Shown: positions 43,319 to 52,991, counted from the first letter of the stretch. The stretch: DNA of 64,000 nucleotides from Bdellovibrionota bacterium (GCA_963170155.1 CAUJGP010000003.1:48719-112718); one strand, 5' to 3'. Numbers and translations are program-made. The notes: generated by a model from the letters alone, not told the origin.

Positions 43319-44968
43319 ATGAATCAAGAAAACGATCCTTCTGGTCATCAAGAAGCTAAAAAAAATGTCATTATTTACGCCTTGAGCATGGCTTTTGGAA
43401 CTTTATCTAGCCGTATTCTAGGTTTAGTCAGGGATATGGCTTTCGCTGCTCTATTTCCACGTTCCATAACTGATGCTTGGACGGCCGCTTTTCGATTGCC
43501 TAATTTATTTCGTCGTCTTTTGGGTGAAGGGGCGCTCTCGATCAGTTTTATTCCTGTTTTCGTTGAAACAGTATTAGAGGATAAAAAAAACAACACTCAG
43601 CAAGCATCCAATCTTGTGAATGGTCTTTATACCTGTTTGCTTCTTGTATTGATTATTTTAACCACTCTAGGGATTCTTTTTGCCGATAAAGTCCTATTGT
43701 TTCTTTTAGATGAAACTTATGTTTCAAATACGTCTCAATTTCTTTTAACAGTGCGAATGGCTCAGATCATGTTTGGGTTTATTTTTTTAATGAGCCACTT
43801 TGCTTATTTTATGGGTATTTTAAATGCATTAGGAGAGTTTGCACTTCCTGCCTTGGCTCCTCTCTTCTTTAATATCGCTATGATTATTTCAACACTGCTT
43901 CCTTCTGGGTGGTTTGAGGAACCAGGAGATGGTTTGGCCTGGGGTGTTTTAGTGGGTGGATTATGGCAAGCGGGGGTTTTGATTCCTGCGCTTGTGAGAA
44001 AAGGTTTTTTTCCTAAGATTTCTTTTGAATATTGGAATCATCCCAAAGTGAGGCGTGTCTTTAAAAGTATGGTGCCAGGGCTTTTGGGAACGGGAATTTT
44101 ACAGCTCACCACATTGGTCAATCTACGTTTTGCCAGTGGCCTCGGGGAGGGCGTGATTTCTTATATTTATTGGGCGGATCGACTTTTAGAGCTTCCTTTG
44201 TCATTAGTTGCCGTGAGTCTCGGGACCGCTTTGCTTCCAACTCTTTCTAGAATGTGGTCAGAAGGCTCTCGAGATAAACTTCTTGAAACCTCTCAGCACT
44301 ATTTAAGGCTCAATTTGTTTGTTTGTTTACCCGCTGCCGTTGGTCTCTTCAGTTTGTCCCGACCCCTCGTGGAAGTTTTATTTCAAAGAGGAAAGTTTTC
44401 TGAGTCGGATACTTTGGCGACTGCTTTGGTGGTTAGTATTTATGCCTTTATTCTGATTTTTTCCAGCAGTGTGAAGGTTTTAGTTCCCTTGTATTATGCT
44501 ATGAAAAATACCAAATGGCCCGCGATAGCGGGTGCGATCAGCCTTGTGACTCATGTGATTTTAGCTCCCCTTTTTATGAAACAGTGGGGCTTGGGCGGTT
44601 TAGTGGGATCATCGCTGGTGAGTTCCTGTGTCAATTTTCTTTGTTTAGCTATTCCCGTTAATAGGTGGGTTGGGTCCTTTGGATGGAAGTCATTGGCGAT
44701 CAGTGCGCTCAAGAATTTTTTTGCAGCGGCATTTATGGGAGTGGTGGTTTACTTTTTTAATCAGAAACTTCGTATTTATTTAGGTGTTAGTGAGATGGGT
44801 CGTCTGGTCAATTTGATACTGACCCTCGTGGTGGGTGTTACATTCTTTGTTCTTGTAGCTTATGGGCTGAAGTCTGAAGAACTCAATGCAACCTATCAAA
44901 CCTTAAAGGATAAGGTTACAGGTCGGTTCAAACGCTTCAAAACCCGTTCAATGAAGAAGTGTGATTGA
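43319..44968 (+). CDS. murJ: Lipid II flippase MurJ
   Basis: 549 residues, about 14 membrane helices, MOP superfamily. It flips lipid II for peptidoglycan synthesis. The start region with SRILGLVRDMAFAALF, then AWTAAFRLPNLFRRLLGEGALS with the conserved Arg residues, and later LFQRGKFSESDT and VPLYYAMKNTKWP are typical of MviN/MurJ. AAGG lies upstream of the ATG. Adjacent divergent rpsT-murJ is a common arrangement in proteobacteria. Confidence 0.95.
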   Translation: MNQENDPSGHQEAKKNVIIYALSMAFGTLSSRILGLVRDMAFAALFPRSITDAWTAAFRLPNLFRRLLGEGALSISFIPVFVETVLEDKKNNTQQASNLVNGLYTCLLLVLIILTTLGILFADKVLLFLLDETYVSNTSQFLLTVRMAQIMFGFIFLMSHFAYFMGILNALGEFALPALAPLFFNIAMIISTLLPSGWFEEPGDGLAWGVLVGGLWQAGVLIPALVRKGFFPKISFEYWNHPKVRRVFKSMVPGLLGTGILQLTTLVNLRFASGLGEGVISYIYWADRLLELPLSLVAVSLGTALLPTLSRMWSEGSRDKLLETSQHYLRLNLFVCLPAAVGLFSLSRPLVEVLFQRGKFSESDTLATALVVSIYAFILIFSSSVKVLVPLYYAMKNTKWPAIAGAISLVTHVILAPLFMKQWGLGGLVGSSLVSSCVNFLCLAIPVNRWVGSFGWKSLAISALKNFFAAAFMGVVVYFFNQKLRIYLGVSEMGRLVNLILTLVVGVTFFVLVAYGLKSEELNATYQTLKDKVTGRFKRFKTRSMKKCD

Positions 44969-45053
44969 TTAATCCATGGCATACATACACCATCTGGGCC
45001 CTCATGAGACTGAAGCTCTCTTGAATCAAAAGCGCTTTTATCTGATGGAAGTG

Positions 45054-46778
45054 TTAGAGGTGCGAAATAAAATTTTGCAGGATTGATTTAACGTCTATAG
45101 CACTCGGTGCCTTTAAGATTTGAGCAGCAAGATGTTGACATTTTTCTCTTGTGAGTGTTTGCAGCCGGAGTTTTACTTTGGGGATTTGAGAGGGGCTCAT
45201 GCTTAGATGCGTGAGTCCGCAACCAATTAAGAAGGGAATCAACTCAAGATCTCCTCCCATTTCTCCACAAAGGCTGAGATCTTTTTGATGATGTTGGGTG
45301 GTTTGAGCCAATTGATGGATGAGTTTAAGCACAGCGGGCTCATAGTGAGAGTAGAGAGTGCGAACCGATGGATTGAGTCGGTCACAGGCGCAAGTATATT
45401 GGATCAGATCATTGGTTCCGATACTAAAAAAATCCACATCAGGAATATAAGATTCAATCATCAAAGCTGTCGCGGGAACTTCAATCATAATCCCGAAGCG
45501 AGGGGTGGAAGCGATAGGAACATTTTTACTGTGCAATGTTTTTAACTCTTCTTGCACAATGGCTTGAGCTTGCTCCCATTCTGATTTTTGAGTGACCATG
45601 GGGTACATTATAGAGAGCGCACCATGAACACTGGCCCTAAGCAAAGCTCGAATTTGGGTGCGAAAAAGGTCTTGATGGACGAGACAAAGACGAAGTCCTC
45701 GAAGACCCAGGAATGGATTTTCTTCTTGAGGGAGATTCAGATAGGGAATGATTTTATCACCGCCGATATCGAGCGTGCGCAAGATTGTTTTTTTACCCTT
45801 CATAGTTTGAAGTATTTTAGAGTATATTTGAAACTGTTCTTCTTCTGAAGGGGGCGCATTGCGGTCCAGAAACAAAAATTCAGTGCGAAAAAGCCCAATT
45901 CCATCGGGATTATATTTTTCAAGAGAGGGAAGGTCCGAGAGGGCTCCAACATTGGCATGAAGATGGATGCGAAAGCCATCTTGAGTTTCAGCAGCTTTTG
46001 TTTTCAAAGAGTTCCACAGAGCTTTTTCTTTTTGGAATTCCAGTTCTTGGTTTTGAAACCAGGTTTTTTCTTCGGCACTGGGATTCAGAAAGAGCATTCC
46101 ATTTCTCGCATCCATTAGAACCACATCGCCATTTTCAATTTTTTGCAGAAGGTGAGGGAGTCCAAAGATAGAGGGAATTTCCAAGTTTTTCAGTAAAATA
46201 GCCGCATGAGAAGTGGATCCTCCCTCTTCTGTCAAAACTCCTTTGACATAGAGTGGATTGAGTTCAGCGACCAGAGAGGGATGAATTTCTTTCAGCGCTA
46301 AAATACCCAGAAGAGGGGACTGTGGTGAATTTTCACCCAGTGATTTGAATGAAAGATTTCTGAGTAATCTTTGTCCGATATCGCGAATATCTTGGCTTCG
46401 TGCCGAAAGGTACGGGTCAGGCAAAGCGGCGAGCATTTGGGAAAACTCTTTTGAAATGACGTCGACGGCTTTAGTCGCGTCCCATTTTTGGTTTTGGATC
46501 TTATCATTGATTTGAGAGAGGTATTCGGGATCCTCCAAGAACATGAGATGAGCTTCAAAGATTTGTATTTCTTCTGGGCCAAGAATGGATTTTTTTGCTT
46601 CAATGAGGGATTGAATCTGTTGTTTGGATTGATTTACGGCTGTTTCAAAACGGGCTTTCTCAGTCAAGACGTCCAAACACAAATCTTCAGCGATCTGGAT
46701 TTGGTGAGAATAAACTTTATTTATAGGAGCAAGGGCAAGCCCTTCATAAATGGCAATCCCCTGAATTGGTTGACTCAT
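45054..46778 (-). CDS. ptsI: PTS Enzyme I, phosphoenolpyruvate-protein phosphotransferase
   Basis: 574 residues from ATG 46778, the usual EI length; AAAAAGGA upstream supports it, whereas the frame start at 46868 would overlap ptsH. EI takes phosphate from PEP and passes it to HPr. The N-domain has the active His in EEGGSTSHAAILLKN (His near 188). The PEP-binding barrel carries GIGLFRTEFLFLDR, LRTLDIGGDKIIPYL, FGIMIEVPATAL, FFSIGTNDLIQYTCACDR and LSLCGEMGGD. It is last in the glucoamylase-EIICBA-HPr-EI operon, 31 bases after ptsH. Confidence 0.96.
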   Translation of the reverse strand: MSQPIQGIAIYEGLALAPINKVYSHQIQIAEDLCLDVLTEKARFETAVNQSKQQIQSLIEAKKSILGPEEIQIFEAHLMFLEDPEYLSQINDKIQNQKWDATKAVDVISKEFSQMLAALPDPYLSARSQDIRDIGQRLLRNLSFKSLGENSPQSPLLGILALKEIHPSLVAELNPLYVKGVLTEEGGSTSHAAILLKNLEIPSIFGLPHLLQKIENGDVVLMDARNGMLFLNPSAEEKTWFQNQELEFQKEKALWNSLKTKAAETQDGFRIHLHANVGALSDLPSLEKYNPDGIGLFRTEFLFLDRNAPPSEEEQFQIYSKILQTMKGKKTILRTLDIGGDKIIPYLNLPQEENPFLGLRGLRLCLVHQDLFRTQIRALLRASVHGALSIMYPMVTQKSEWEQAQAIVQEELKTLHSKNVPIASTPRFGIMIEVPATALMIESYIPDVDFFSIGTNDLIQYTCACDRLNPSVRTLYSHYEPAVLKLIHQLAQTTQHHQKDLSLCGEMGGDLELIPFLIGCGLTHLSMSPSQIPKVKLRLQTLTREKCQHLAAQILKAPSAIDVKSILQNFISHL

Positions 46779-46809
46779 GAACAAAATTCCTTTTTTAAGA
46801 TCAAAATGT

Positions 46810-47079
46810 TTATTCTTTGAATTGAGATTCAAAGAGGTGTTTGATGGCTTCAACAGCTTGAAGTGCATCTTCTCCCTCAGCTTTGATTAAAATGGATTCT
46901 CCTCCTTTGAGCCCAAGGCTCATCAGGCTCATGATGGATTTTCCATTTTTGGCTACTCCATTATGAATCAATTCCACTTTTGATTGAAATTGTGAAGCGC
47001 GCTTAGCGAGGATACCAGCGGGACGAGCATGGAGTCCATCCTGAGATTCAAGAGTCACGAGAGCTTCAGAAGAATTCAT
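46810..47079 (-). CDS. ptsH: PTS phosphocarrier HPr
   Basis: 89 residues. The active-site His17 lies in DGLHARPAG. Ser48 in GKSIMSLMSLG is equivalent to the Ser46 regulatory site that HPr kinase phosphorylates in many bacteria; whether such a kinase exists here is not visible. AAAGGAA precedes the ATG. It sits between the EIICBA and EI genes, in the order expected for a dedicated PTS. Confidence 0.96.
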   Translation of the reverse strand: MNSSEALVTLESQDGLHARPAGILAKRASQFQSKVELIHNGVAKNGKSIMSLMSLGLKGGESILIKAEGEDALQAVEAIKHLFESQFKE

Positions 47080-47111
47080 AGATTGGGTTCCTTTCTATTT
47101 TACGGGTTAAA

Positions 47112-49184
47112 TCAAGAAATCACAATAAAACCCACCGATTGACCTGGATCAATCGCTGAAGGTGAGGGTTTGTTCGGTAAAACAAAGGTTTTGAATTGAT
47201 CCATATTCGTAATGACAACGGGAGAGATGCTGGACTGGGCTTCTTTTTTCACTAGTGCAAGATCAAATCGAATCAGCTCTTGTCCTTGTTTAACGACGTC
47301 TCCTTGTTGAACGAGAGCCTGAAAACCGCGACCTTGCATTTTAACGGTATCAATACCGATATGAATGAGAAGTTCAATCTTCTTCCCATCAGGCAGAGGT
47401 GTGCTTTCGAGTCCTATTGCATGATGAGTATGAAACAAACTGGCAACCACACCATCGAAAGGAGCGATGACGATTCCTTTGGACGGATCAATTCCAAGAC
47501 CGGGTCCCATAAATCCTTGAGAAAAGGTCGCATCTGGAATTTCTTCGAGTGAGACGAATTTTCCACTCATCGGGCTACAAAGGGTGAATTGATTTGTTTC
47601 TTCTTTGGTAGAAAGTGGTTTGGGAGATTGAGATGCCACCAGTTTTTTTAATTCTTCCTTGATGAAGTCGGACTCAGTTCCGAAAATAACTTGAACACTT
47701 CCATCGGAAGTTTTCATTATCCCTGCGGCACCGAGACTCTTGAGACGAGGTTCTTGAATCAGGTCTTTGTTTTGAACCTTCAATCGGAGGCGAGTGATAC
47801 AAGCCTCAATTTGTAAAAGATTTTGAGCCCCTCCAAGGGCTTCTAAAATTTGGTGGTAGCGTTGCTGTTTGGATTTATCGCTTGTGGTGTTTTGAGCTGC
47901 GATGGAATTGATTTGATCTTTTAGTTCGGGTTCCGGAGTCTGATGGGAATCCATTCCATTGATTTCTTCTGAGAGGTCTCTTCCTGGAGTTTTAAAGTCA
48001 AAAATAGGAATTAAAAAATAAAAGCTGGTAAAATATAAAACTCCGATAAGAGGACCAATAAAAATCCAAAGCTGAAGTGCATTTTTTTGATTGTAATAAC
48101 CAACAACAAAATCAATAAGGGATGCCGAAAAAGTATACCCGAGGTGGAGGTCGGCCCAATAAGTGAGAAGTCCTGAGATAAAAGCGAGAACAACGTGAAT
48201 GACAAAAAGAAGAGGCGCTACAAAAATAAAGGAAAACTCAATGGGTTCTGTGATTCCCGTGATGATGGACGTCAGCGCTGCGGAAAGCATAATTCCCGCG
48301 ACGGCTTTTCTTTTGATCGTTTGTGCCCGCAAAGTCATGGCAAGGCATGCGGCAGGTAAACCAAAAAGCATGATCGGAAATTCGGAGGCCATAAAAAGTC
48401 CAGCTGTGGGATCTCCGGCGAAGTAGCGAGGAGAATCTCCTCTTAAAACCTCTCCTGCGGCTGTTGTAAAGTGTCCAAATTCAAATAAAAAGGAGGGATA
48501 ATAAACATGGTGAAGCCCGACAGGAATTAACAAGCGCTTGCCCGCAGCATAAAACGCTGGGCCCCACTCAGATCCAGTGACGAAAGTACCAAACTCATTA
48601 ATCGCTGATTGAACCGGTGGCCAAATAAAAGAGAAAAAGAGACCAACTACGACAGCAAAAAAAATAGAGAGGATGGGAATTAATCGTTTGCCGGAGAAAA
48701 ATCCAAGGACAGGATGAAGTCGAACTTCATGATATTTTTGATAAAGGGACGCTGCAAGTAGCCCAGCTAAAATACCGCCAAAGACTCCCATATTGATGGC
48801 AAGAGAGAGATCTCGAATTTCTGACATGGCTTTTAACAGATTGCTCAGGGTATAGTAGGCGGCGGCGGCGGAGAGACCCGCAATCCCAGCTCCTCCAGAA
48901 AAACCAATGGCAACTCCAATCGCAAAAATAACAGGAAGTTGTTCAAAGATAGCAAGTCCGGAGCTGTATAAAATCTTTCCTAGGGAGTGAAGGACCGGAG
49001 AGGTGATAAGGATCTCAGTGGCTTGGGCCCCTTCCATTAACTTATGAGTGGTTTCTTCAGTTGAAAGTTGTAAAAAACGACCCAGGGCCACAGCTAAACC
49101 CGCTCCTGGTAGCACTGAGACCGGTACCATTAAAGATTGGCCAAGAGCTTGAAGCTGGTGAAATGAGAATCCCTTATTTTTCAT
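47112..49184 (-). CDS. PTS glucose/N-acetylglucosamine-type transporter EIICBA
   Basis: 690 residues with all three PTS domains. EIIC (about 1-400): ten-helix-type membrane domain with SVLPGAGLAVALGRF, RLLIPVGLHHVYYP and GITEPIEFSFIFVAPLL. EIIB (about 430-510): phosphorylated Cys in IEACITRLRLKV (near 460). EIIA (about 540-690): His in LLIHIGIDTVKM (near 605), preceded by GKFVSLEEIPDATFS. The order C-B-A and FDFKTPGRD before the linker resemble NagE, but the glucose transporter family has the same layout, and the upstream glucoamylase argues for glucose. It phosphorylates the sugar during import. RBS AAGGGG is only 4 bases from the ATG. Confidence 0.92.
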   Translation of the reverse strand: MKNKGFSFHQLQALGQSLMVPVSVLPGAGLAVALGRFLQLSTEETTHKLMEGAQATEILITSPVLHSLGKILYSSGLAIFEQLPVIFAIGVAIGFSGGAGIAGLSAAAAYYTLSNLLKAMSEIRDLSLAINMGVFGGILAGLLAASLYQKYHEVRLHPVLGFFSGKRLIPILSIFFAVVVGLFFSFIWPPVQSAINEFGTFVTGSEWGPAFYAAGKRLLIPVGLHHVYYPSFLFEFGHFTTAAGEVLRGDSPRYFAGDPTAGLFMASEFPIMLFGLPAACLAMTLRAQTIKRKAVAGIMLSAALTSIITGITEPIEFSFIFVAPLLFVIHVVLAFISGLLTYWADLHLGYTFSASLIDFVVGYYNQKNALQLWIFIGPLIGVLYFTSFYFLIPIFDFKTPGRDLSEEINGMDSHQTPEPELKDQINSIAAQNTTSDKSKQQRYHQILEALGGAQNLLQIEACITRLRLKVQNKDLIQEPRLKSLGAAGIMKTSDGSVQVIFGTESDFIKEELKKLVASQSPKPLSTKEETNQFTLCSPMSGKFVSLEEIPDATFSQGFMGPGLGIDPSKGIVIAPFDGVVASLFHTHHAIGLESTPLPDGKKIELLIHIGIDTVKMQGRGFQALVQQGDVVKQGQELIRFDLALVKKEAQSSISPVVITNMDQFKTFVLPNKPSPSAIDPGQSVGFIVIS

Positions 49185-49236
49185 AAACCCCTTGTAACTC
49201 TGAAATCAATACTGAAAAAGAGTTTTGTGACAGCAA

Positions 49237-50691
49237 CTATTTATTTTTGTCAGTGTGTCGATCTTGTGCTCCTTGCTTAATCAGTTGGAGATTATTTATC
49301 AAGCTAAAGATGGTGGTTTCATAATTGTTTTTAGTTTGGCAAGCTCTATAGGCCCTCAGATAGCTCATTGAACTCCACGTGAGTTCGCGGGCCCCTTGCA
49401 TGTATCCATTGTAGCGATTGAATTGCTCAGACATTTGCCCATTGGTATCAGAGTGTAAAAGTGTTCGATTGATAAAGCCTAATCCTTTGGTGACAAGTTG
49501 TGAGGCATTGGCTTTATTGGGACTCGAACCAGCCAATCGACAATGGTATTCTGCAAATGCATTAGTGGTAATGAACCAAGGGTTTCCTTCAGAAAAACCC
49601 GCACCATTATAAACATCTTCTGGGTAACGACCAATACCAGGGGATAATGGGAATAGCGTTTGATTTTTAGAGACGTGAGAATTGATGGAATAAATTTGAG
49701 AGAAGACGTTTTCGAGAGTTTTCGCTGTATTTAAAATTGCGGGATTATGGAGATCAAAAAAACCATCACCCAGTGAAAAATAAAGAACAGCAAGAATGAC
49801 AGAAGCATCCAATCCTGAATTTTTTCCTTTGCTGTCTCCTATAAAGTTGATCGTTGGAACCACTAGATTTTTATCTGTATCGATATGGGCTTGGATTGAA
49901 AGCTCGAGTTCTCTCGCTTGATTTAGATAGAAAGTTCCTGCCGCGGAATCATTAAAATAATGACGGGCCAGTTGGCCTCCGAGAATGAGCGCTGTTCGTT
50001 GAGCCATTTTTGTGAAGAAATGCTCCCCTTTAACCTCTTCCCACAGATCAAAATTAGGTGAACGCCAATGATGAGCAATATATTCAAGATCTCTTTTAAT
50101 GGGTGATTGAGCAGGGAGCTCGGCGCGGTAGAGTTGCTTTGCCTCTGCCATTCTATTTTGTCTAATGAGCTCAAATGCAAAAAGTGTCATAGCGAGAGCC
50201 CGAATCGCAGGGCCATCGTTTTGTGGGCGCCCCCAAGCATGAGGATAAATTTGACCATGGACGGTGAAGATGGGCTCTCCTAGAGTGGAGTGAGCGAGAG
50301 CCGTGTTTTGGATTTGGGTTTCGAAATTAATCCATGATTGAATCAATGATTCAATAAATTTTTTTCTTTCTGCTGGAAGTGGGAGTCGGTATAAATCAAC
50401 TAATTCCAACATAGTGAGGCCAGCATCTCGAACCCAATGGTAAAAGTAATTAGGATGATCTTTGGAAGGAGAAGCAATCACCGCTCCGGGAGCGATATCG
50501 GTTCTATGTAAGTGTGAAAAAATAGTCCGGTAAGCGGTTCTGAGAGAGGTAAGGGATTTATCTTCGGGTGAGAGAGCGTAAGTCTCATTGAGAGGAAGGA
50601 TATTTTTTTGGGGAGAATTTTTTGCAAATAAAAATGAAGTGGTTATTGTGCAGCAAGATAAAATGGAAAGAAAAAATATTCGTCCTGTCAT
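49237..50691 (-). CDS. Secreted glycoside hydrolase family 15 glucoamylase
   Basis: 484 residues with a signal peptide (about 1-24, cleavage FLFA-KN). It should cleave glucose from the non-reducing ends of starch, glycogen or maltodextrin. GH15 marks: ASPSKDHPNYFYHWVRDAGL, GRPQNDGPAIRAL, general acid in NFDLWEEVKGEHFF (near 219), and the catalytic base in MSEQFNRYNG followed by ARELTWSSMSYLRA (near 422). This single-domain layout is that of fungal-type glucoamylases rather than the larger bacterial/archaeal type with an N-terminal beta-domain. It is the first gene of the operon whose other genes encode a complete PTS, so released glucose would be taken up directly. AGGGGTG precedes the ATG. 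Confidence 0.9.
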   Translation of the reverse strand: MTGRIFFLSILSCCTITTSFLFAKNSPQKNILPLNETYALSPEDKSLTSLRTAYRTIFSHLHRTDIAPGAVIASPSKDHPNYFYHWVRDAGLTMLELVDLYRLPLPAERKKFIESLIQSWINFETQIQNTALAHSTLGEPIFTVHGQIYPHAWGRPQNDGPAIRALAMTLFAFELIRQNRMAEAKQLYRAELPAQSPIKRDLEYIAHHWRSPNFDLWEEVKGEHFFTKMAQRTALILGGQLARHYFNDSAAGTFYLNQARELELSIQAHIDTDKNLVVPTINFIGDSKGKNSGLDASVILAVLYFSLGDGFFDLHNPAILNTAKTLENVFSQIYSINSHVSKNQTLFPLSPGIGRYPEDVYNGAGFSEGNPWFITTNAFAEYHCRLAGSSPNKANASQLVTKGLGFINRTLLHSDTNGQMSEQFNRYNGYMQGARELTWSSMSYLRAYRACQTKNNYETTIFSLINNLQLIKQGAQDRHTDKNK

Positions 50692-50827
50692 TGTGATTCA
50701 CCCCTCTAAAAATTGTTGAGGGCTTACTATAGACTAGCCACTTTAAAAAACCAAGAGCTTATTTTCTAGGATATCAAGCGAAGAGTGGGGGCTTATGCTA
50801 TACAGAGAAGGCCCGCACTCTTCCAAT

Positions 50828-50848
50828 AAAAAAAATATTCAGGAATAT
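50828..50848 (-). terminator. AT-rich terminator after sohB (minus strand)
   Basis: Read on the minus strand, ATATTC-CT-GAATAT (50848-50835) is followed by a run of eight T (50835-50828). The stem is short and AT-only except for one pair, but the position 18 bases after the sohB stop is right. It would separate sohB from the glucoamylase operon. Confidence 0.5.
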
Positions 50849-50865
50849 AACGATGGAGTGATGAG

Positions 50866-51873
50866 TTATTTTTGATGAAAGAGATCTTGGCTGATGTGAT
50901 TCCAGAGTTGAGATAAAGTTTTGCCAAAAGCATCAGAGAGTTTTTCAGAGAATGTTTTTTTCATTTTATAGCTGATCTGAATAAGATCCTGTGCTTTCCT
51001 TCGGCTGAGCAAATAGTCATCGCTGGTGCTGATGGCATCGACGAGACCAAGCTCTAAAGCTTGAGTTCCATACCAATATTCTCCAGTAGCAACTTTATTG
51101 AGATCTAATGTGGGACGAAATTGTGTGATATGATTTTTAAAGAGAGCGTGAGTTTCTTCCAATTGAGTTTTAAATTTATTCTCACCATCAGGGGTGATTT
51201 CGCCAAAAATACTCACTGTACGTTTGTAGGCTCCGGCGGTGTATTCTTTGAAATCAACATCATTTTTTTTCAAGATGCGATGAAAGTTGGGAACCTGCGC
51301 GACAACACCAATCGAACCTACAATGGCAAAGGGCGCAGAGATGATTTTATTGGCGACAACCGCCATCATATACCCTCCTGACGCTGCGACTTTATCAACG
51401 CAGATGGTGAGAGGAATTCCTGCGGTTCGTATTCTTTGGAGTTGAGAAGCGCAAAACCCATAACCATGGACAACGCCACCAGGACTTTCCACTCGGACTA
51501 ACACTTCATCAGAGGGCGTGGCTAAGGTGAGGATCGCGGTGATTTCTTCTCGAAGGTGGTCACCGGCATGGGCCTTCATATCGCCTTTGAAATCAAGAAT
51601 GTATAATTTGTTGCGTGATTCTTGAGACCATTTTTTCTCATGTTCATCCCACGACTTGGTTTCTTTTTTTAAATCTTTTTTATTGAGGGTTTGAGATTTA
51701 ATGGCTTGCTCAAGAGAATCATAGTGATCGTTTAGATTTTCAATTTCTAGGAGTGGTTTGAGGCGTTGACCTTTTTGGACGATCATTAAAATGAGGATCA
51801 TCAAAGCCCCAATAGCAGCAATGATTACAAAAACCTTGAGAGCAAAGAGGGCAATAGCAGCAAAAAATTCCAT
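50866..51873 (-). CDS. sohB: SohB-type inner-membrane serine protease (family S49)
   Basis: 335 residues. An N-terminal membrane segment (about 8-33) anchors the protein; then comes a charged linker and the S49 domain. Catalytic Ser in KVAASGGYMMA (near 164) and Lys in GAYKRTVSIFGE (near 215) form the Ser/Lys dyad. RVESPGGVVHGYG and SIGVVAQVPNFHRILKK are typical of SohB rather than the longer SppA. It degrades membrane or periplasmic peptides such as cleaved signal peptides. AGGAG precedes the ATG. It is 58 bases downstream of the VC0807-like gene on the same strand. Confidence 0.93.
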   Translation of the reverse strand: MEFFAAIALFALKVFVIIAAIGALMILILMIVQKGQRLKPLLEIENLNDHYDSLEQAIKSQTLNKKDLKKETKSWDEHEKKWSQESRNKLYILDFKGDMKAHAGDHLREEITAILTLATPSDEVLVRVESPGGVVHGYGFCASQLQRIRTAGIPLTICVDKVAASGGYMMAVVANKIISAPFAIVGSIGVVAQVPNFHRILKKNDVDFKEYTAGAYKRTVSIFGEITPDGENKFKTQLEETHALFKNHITQFRPTLDLNKVATGEYWYGTQALELGLVDAISTSDDYLLSRRKAQDLIQISYKMKKTFSEKLSDAFGKTLSQLWNHISQDLFHQK

Positions 51874-51931
51874 GGTTGTAAATCTCCTTTAACAATTCTG
51901 TCGTCGATCCATTGATCAATAAATTCTTTAA

Positions 51932-52654
51932 TTAGTCTTTTTTGAGCGTAGTTTGAAAAAAAGTATCAATGCGTTCTCCTGTGATTTTCTCCACTTGTTT
52001 AAAGTAATAGAAGAGAAGGCCCAAGAGCATCACCATTGAAGGGAGGGCAATGCCAATAAATCCCCGTTGGTGCATAAGAGCAATTTGTTCATTAAGAATA
52101 TTAGCTTTTTGTTCTTCATTGAGAGCTTCATTGATGGGGATAAAAGTTCTTTGAGCAATGACGAAATTCAAAAAGGCAGATATTAAAAAGCTGACAGAAA
52201 GAATATGATTGCTTTTTAGAATGAGTCGATCAAACTCACCTTGCTTGTCTCGTGACGTTACTTTTTCATGGAGTTTATTGGTGTCAAAGACTTCTGGCGA
52301 CATCATCATTTTTCCAAAAAGTGGATTTTTTTTCAAGCCAGAGACAAAAACAAAAATACCAATCAGAAGAGGAAAGGACGCTTCTTTGATTGAAAACCAA
52401 ATTCCCTCTAATCTCATAAGCCCGAAGCCGCCGGTGACAATGACGTTGACCAGTCCAAAAAGCGACAGCATGTTGTGCTTTTTTGTTTGCCACCATTCAA
52501 AGGCCCCATAAAAAAGTGGGAAGGCCACTGCGACTAACAATTTCATTTCCGGGGTGAGAGGCAGTGATTTGGAGTTTAAAATATAAATGGGGATAACTAA
52601 ACTGAACGCTAAGTTGCTAATGAGGTTAATTAAAGATTTTGTTTCGTGACTCAA
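51932..52654 (-). CDS. VC0807-like integral membrane protein
   Basis: 240 residues starting at TTG 52654, with AGGAG 6 bases upstream. About six hydrophobic segments are seen: around 10-27, 36-52, 63-80, 91-106, 148-166 and 201-220. The overall pattern (early IPIYILNSKSLPLTPEM, then FPLFYGAFEWWQTKKHN) resembles the VC0807/intracellular-septation-like family. No catalytic residues seen. Its upstream region contains a complex inverted-repeat structure that may be a regulatory leader. Confidence 0.7.
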   Translation of the reverse strand: MSHETKSLINLISNLAFSLVIPIYILNSKSLPLTPEMKLLVAVAFPLFYGAFEWWQTKKHNMLSLFGLVNVIVTGGFGLMRLEGIWFSIKEASFPLLIGIFVFVSGLKKNPLFGKMMMSPEVFDTNKLHEKVTSRDKQGEFDRLILKSNHILSVSFLISAFLNFVIAQRTFIPINEALNEEQKANILNEQIALMHQRGFIGIALPSMVMLLGLLFYYFKQVEKITGERIDTFFQTTLKKD

Positions 52655-52680
52655 GTGAACTCCTGCTAAAAGCTGGTCCG

Positions 52681-52821
52681 TGTCGTGAAAGTGAAAATAG
52701 ACCTTGTGCCTTTATTCAAATCCGACTTCAACGTCCGAGAAGCGTGCTTCCATTGAATTAAATGGAGTACCGGAGATCTCGCCTTTTTTCAATTTGGCGG
52801 TACTGAAAGAGCTTCACGACA
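52681..52821 (-). promoter_or_regulatory. Nested inverted repeats, possible structured leader or small RNA
   Basis: TGTCGTGAA (52681-52689) is mirrored perfectly by TTCACGACA (52813-52821), closing a 141-base region. Inside are TCCATT/AATGGA (52749-52754 with 52761-52766), AGTACC/GGTACT (52766-52771 with 52799-52804) and CGCC/GGCG (52780-52783 with 52796-52799). A closing stem with internal hairpins looks like a folded RNA. On the minus strand it would form the 5' leader of the VC0807-like gene, ending 26 bases before its start. It matches no RNA class that I recognise. Strand is uncertain because the repeats are symmetrical. Confidence 0.45.
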
Positions 52822-52991
52822 GGAACTCATTTTTTAAGCTACAGAAGACCTTATATGCAAAAATCAGTCAATGACTAAAGGGATTTCGTTGGGGCCTTGG
52901 ATCTGATATTGACGCAGATCGGATATTTGACCTTGTTTTAAATTGGCAGTTACAATGAGCAAAGGCGATATGAGGCCTGAAATTAGACGCT

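Noticed and set aside
44976..45086. 36-codon frame starting MAYIHHLGPHETEALL after murJ
   Set aside because: It has no SD, overlaps the end of ptsI in antisense, and is too short to support by itself.
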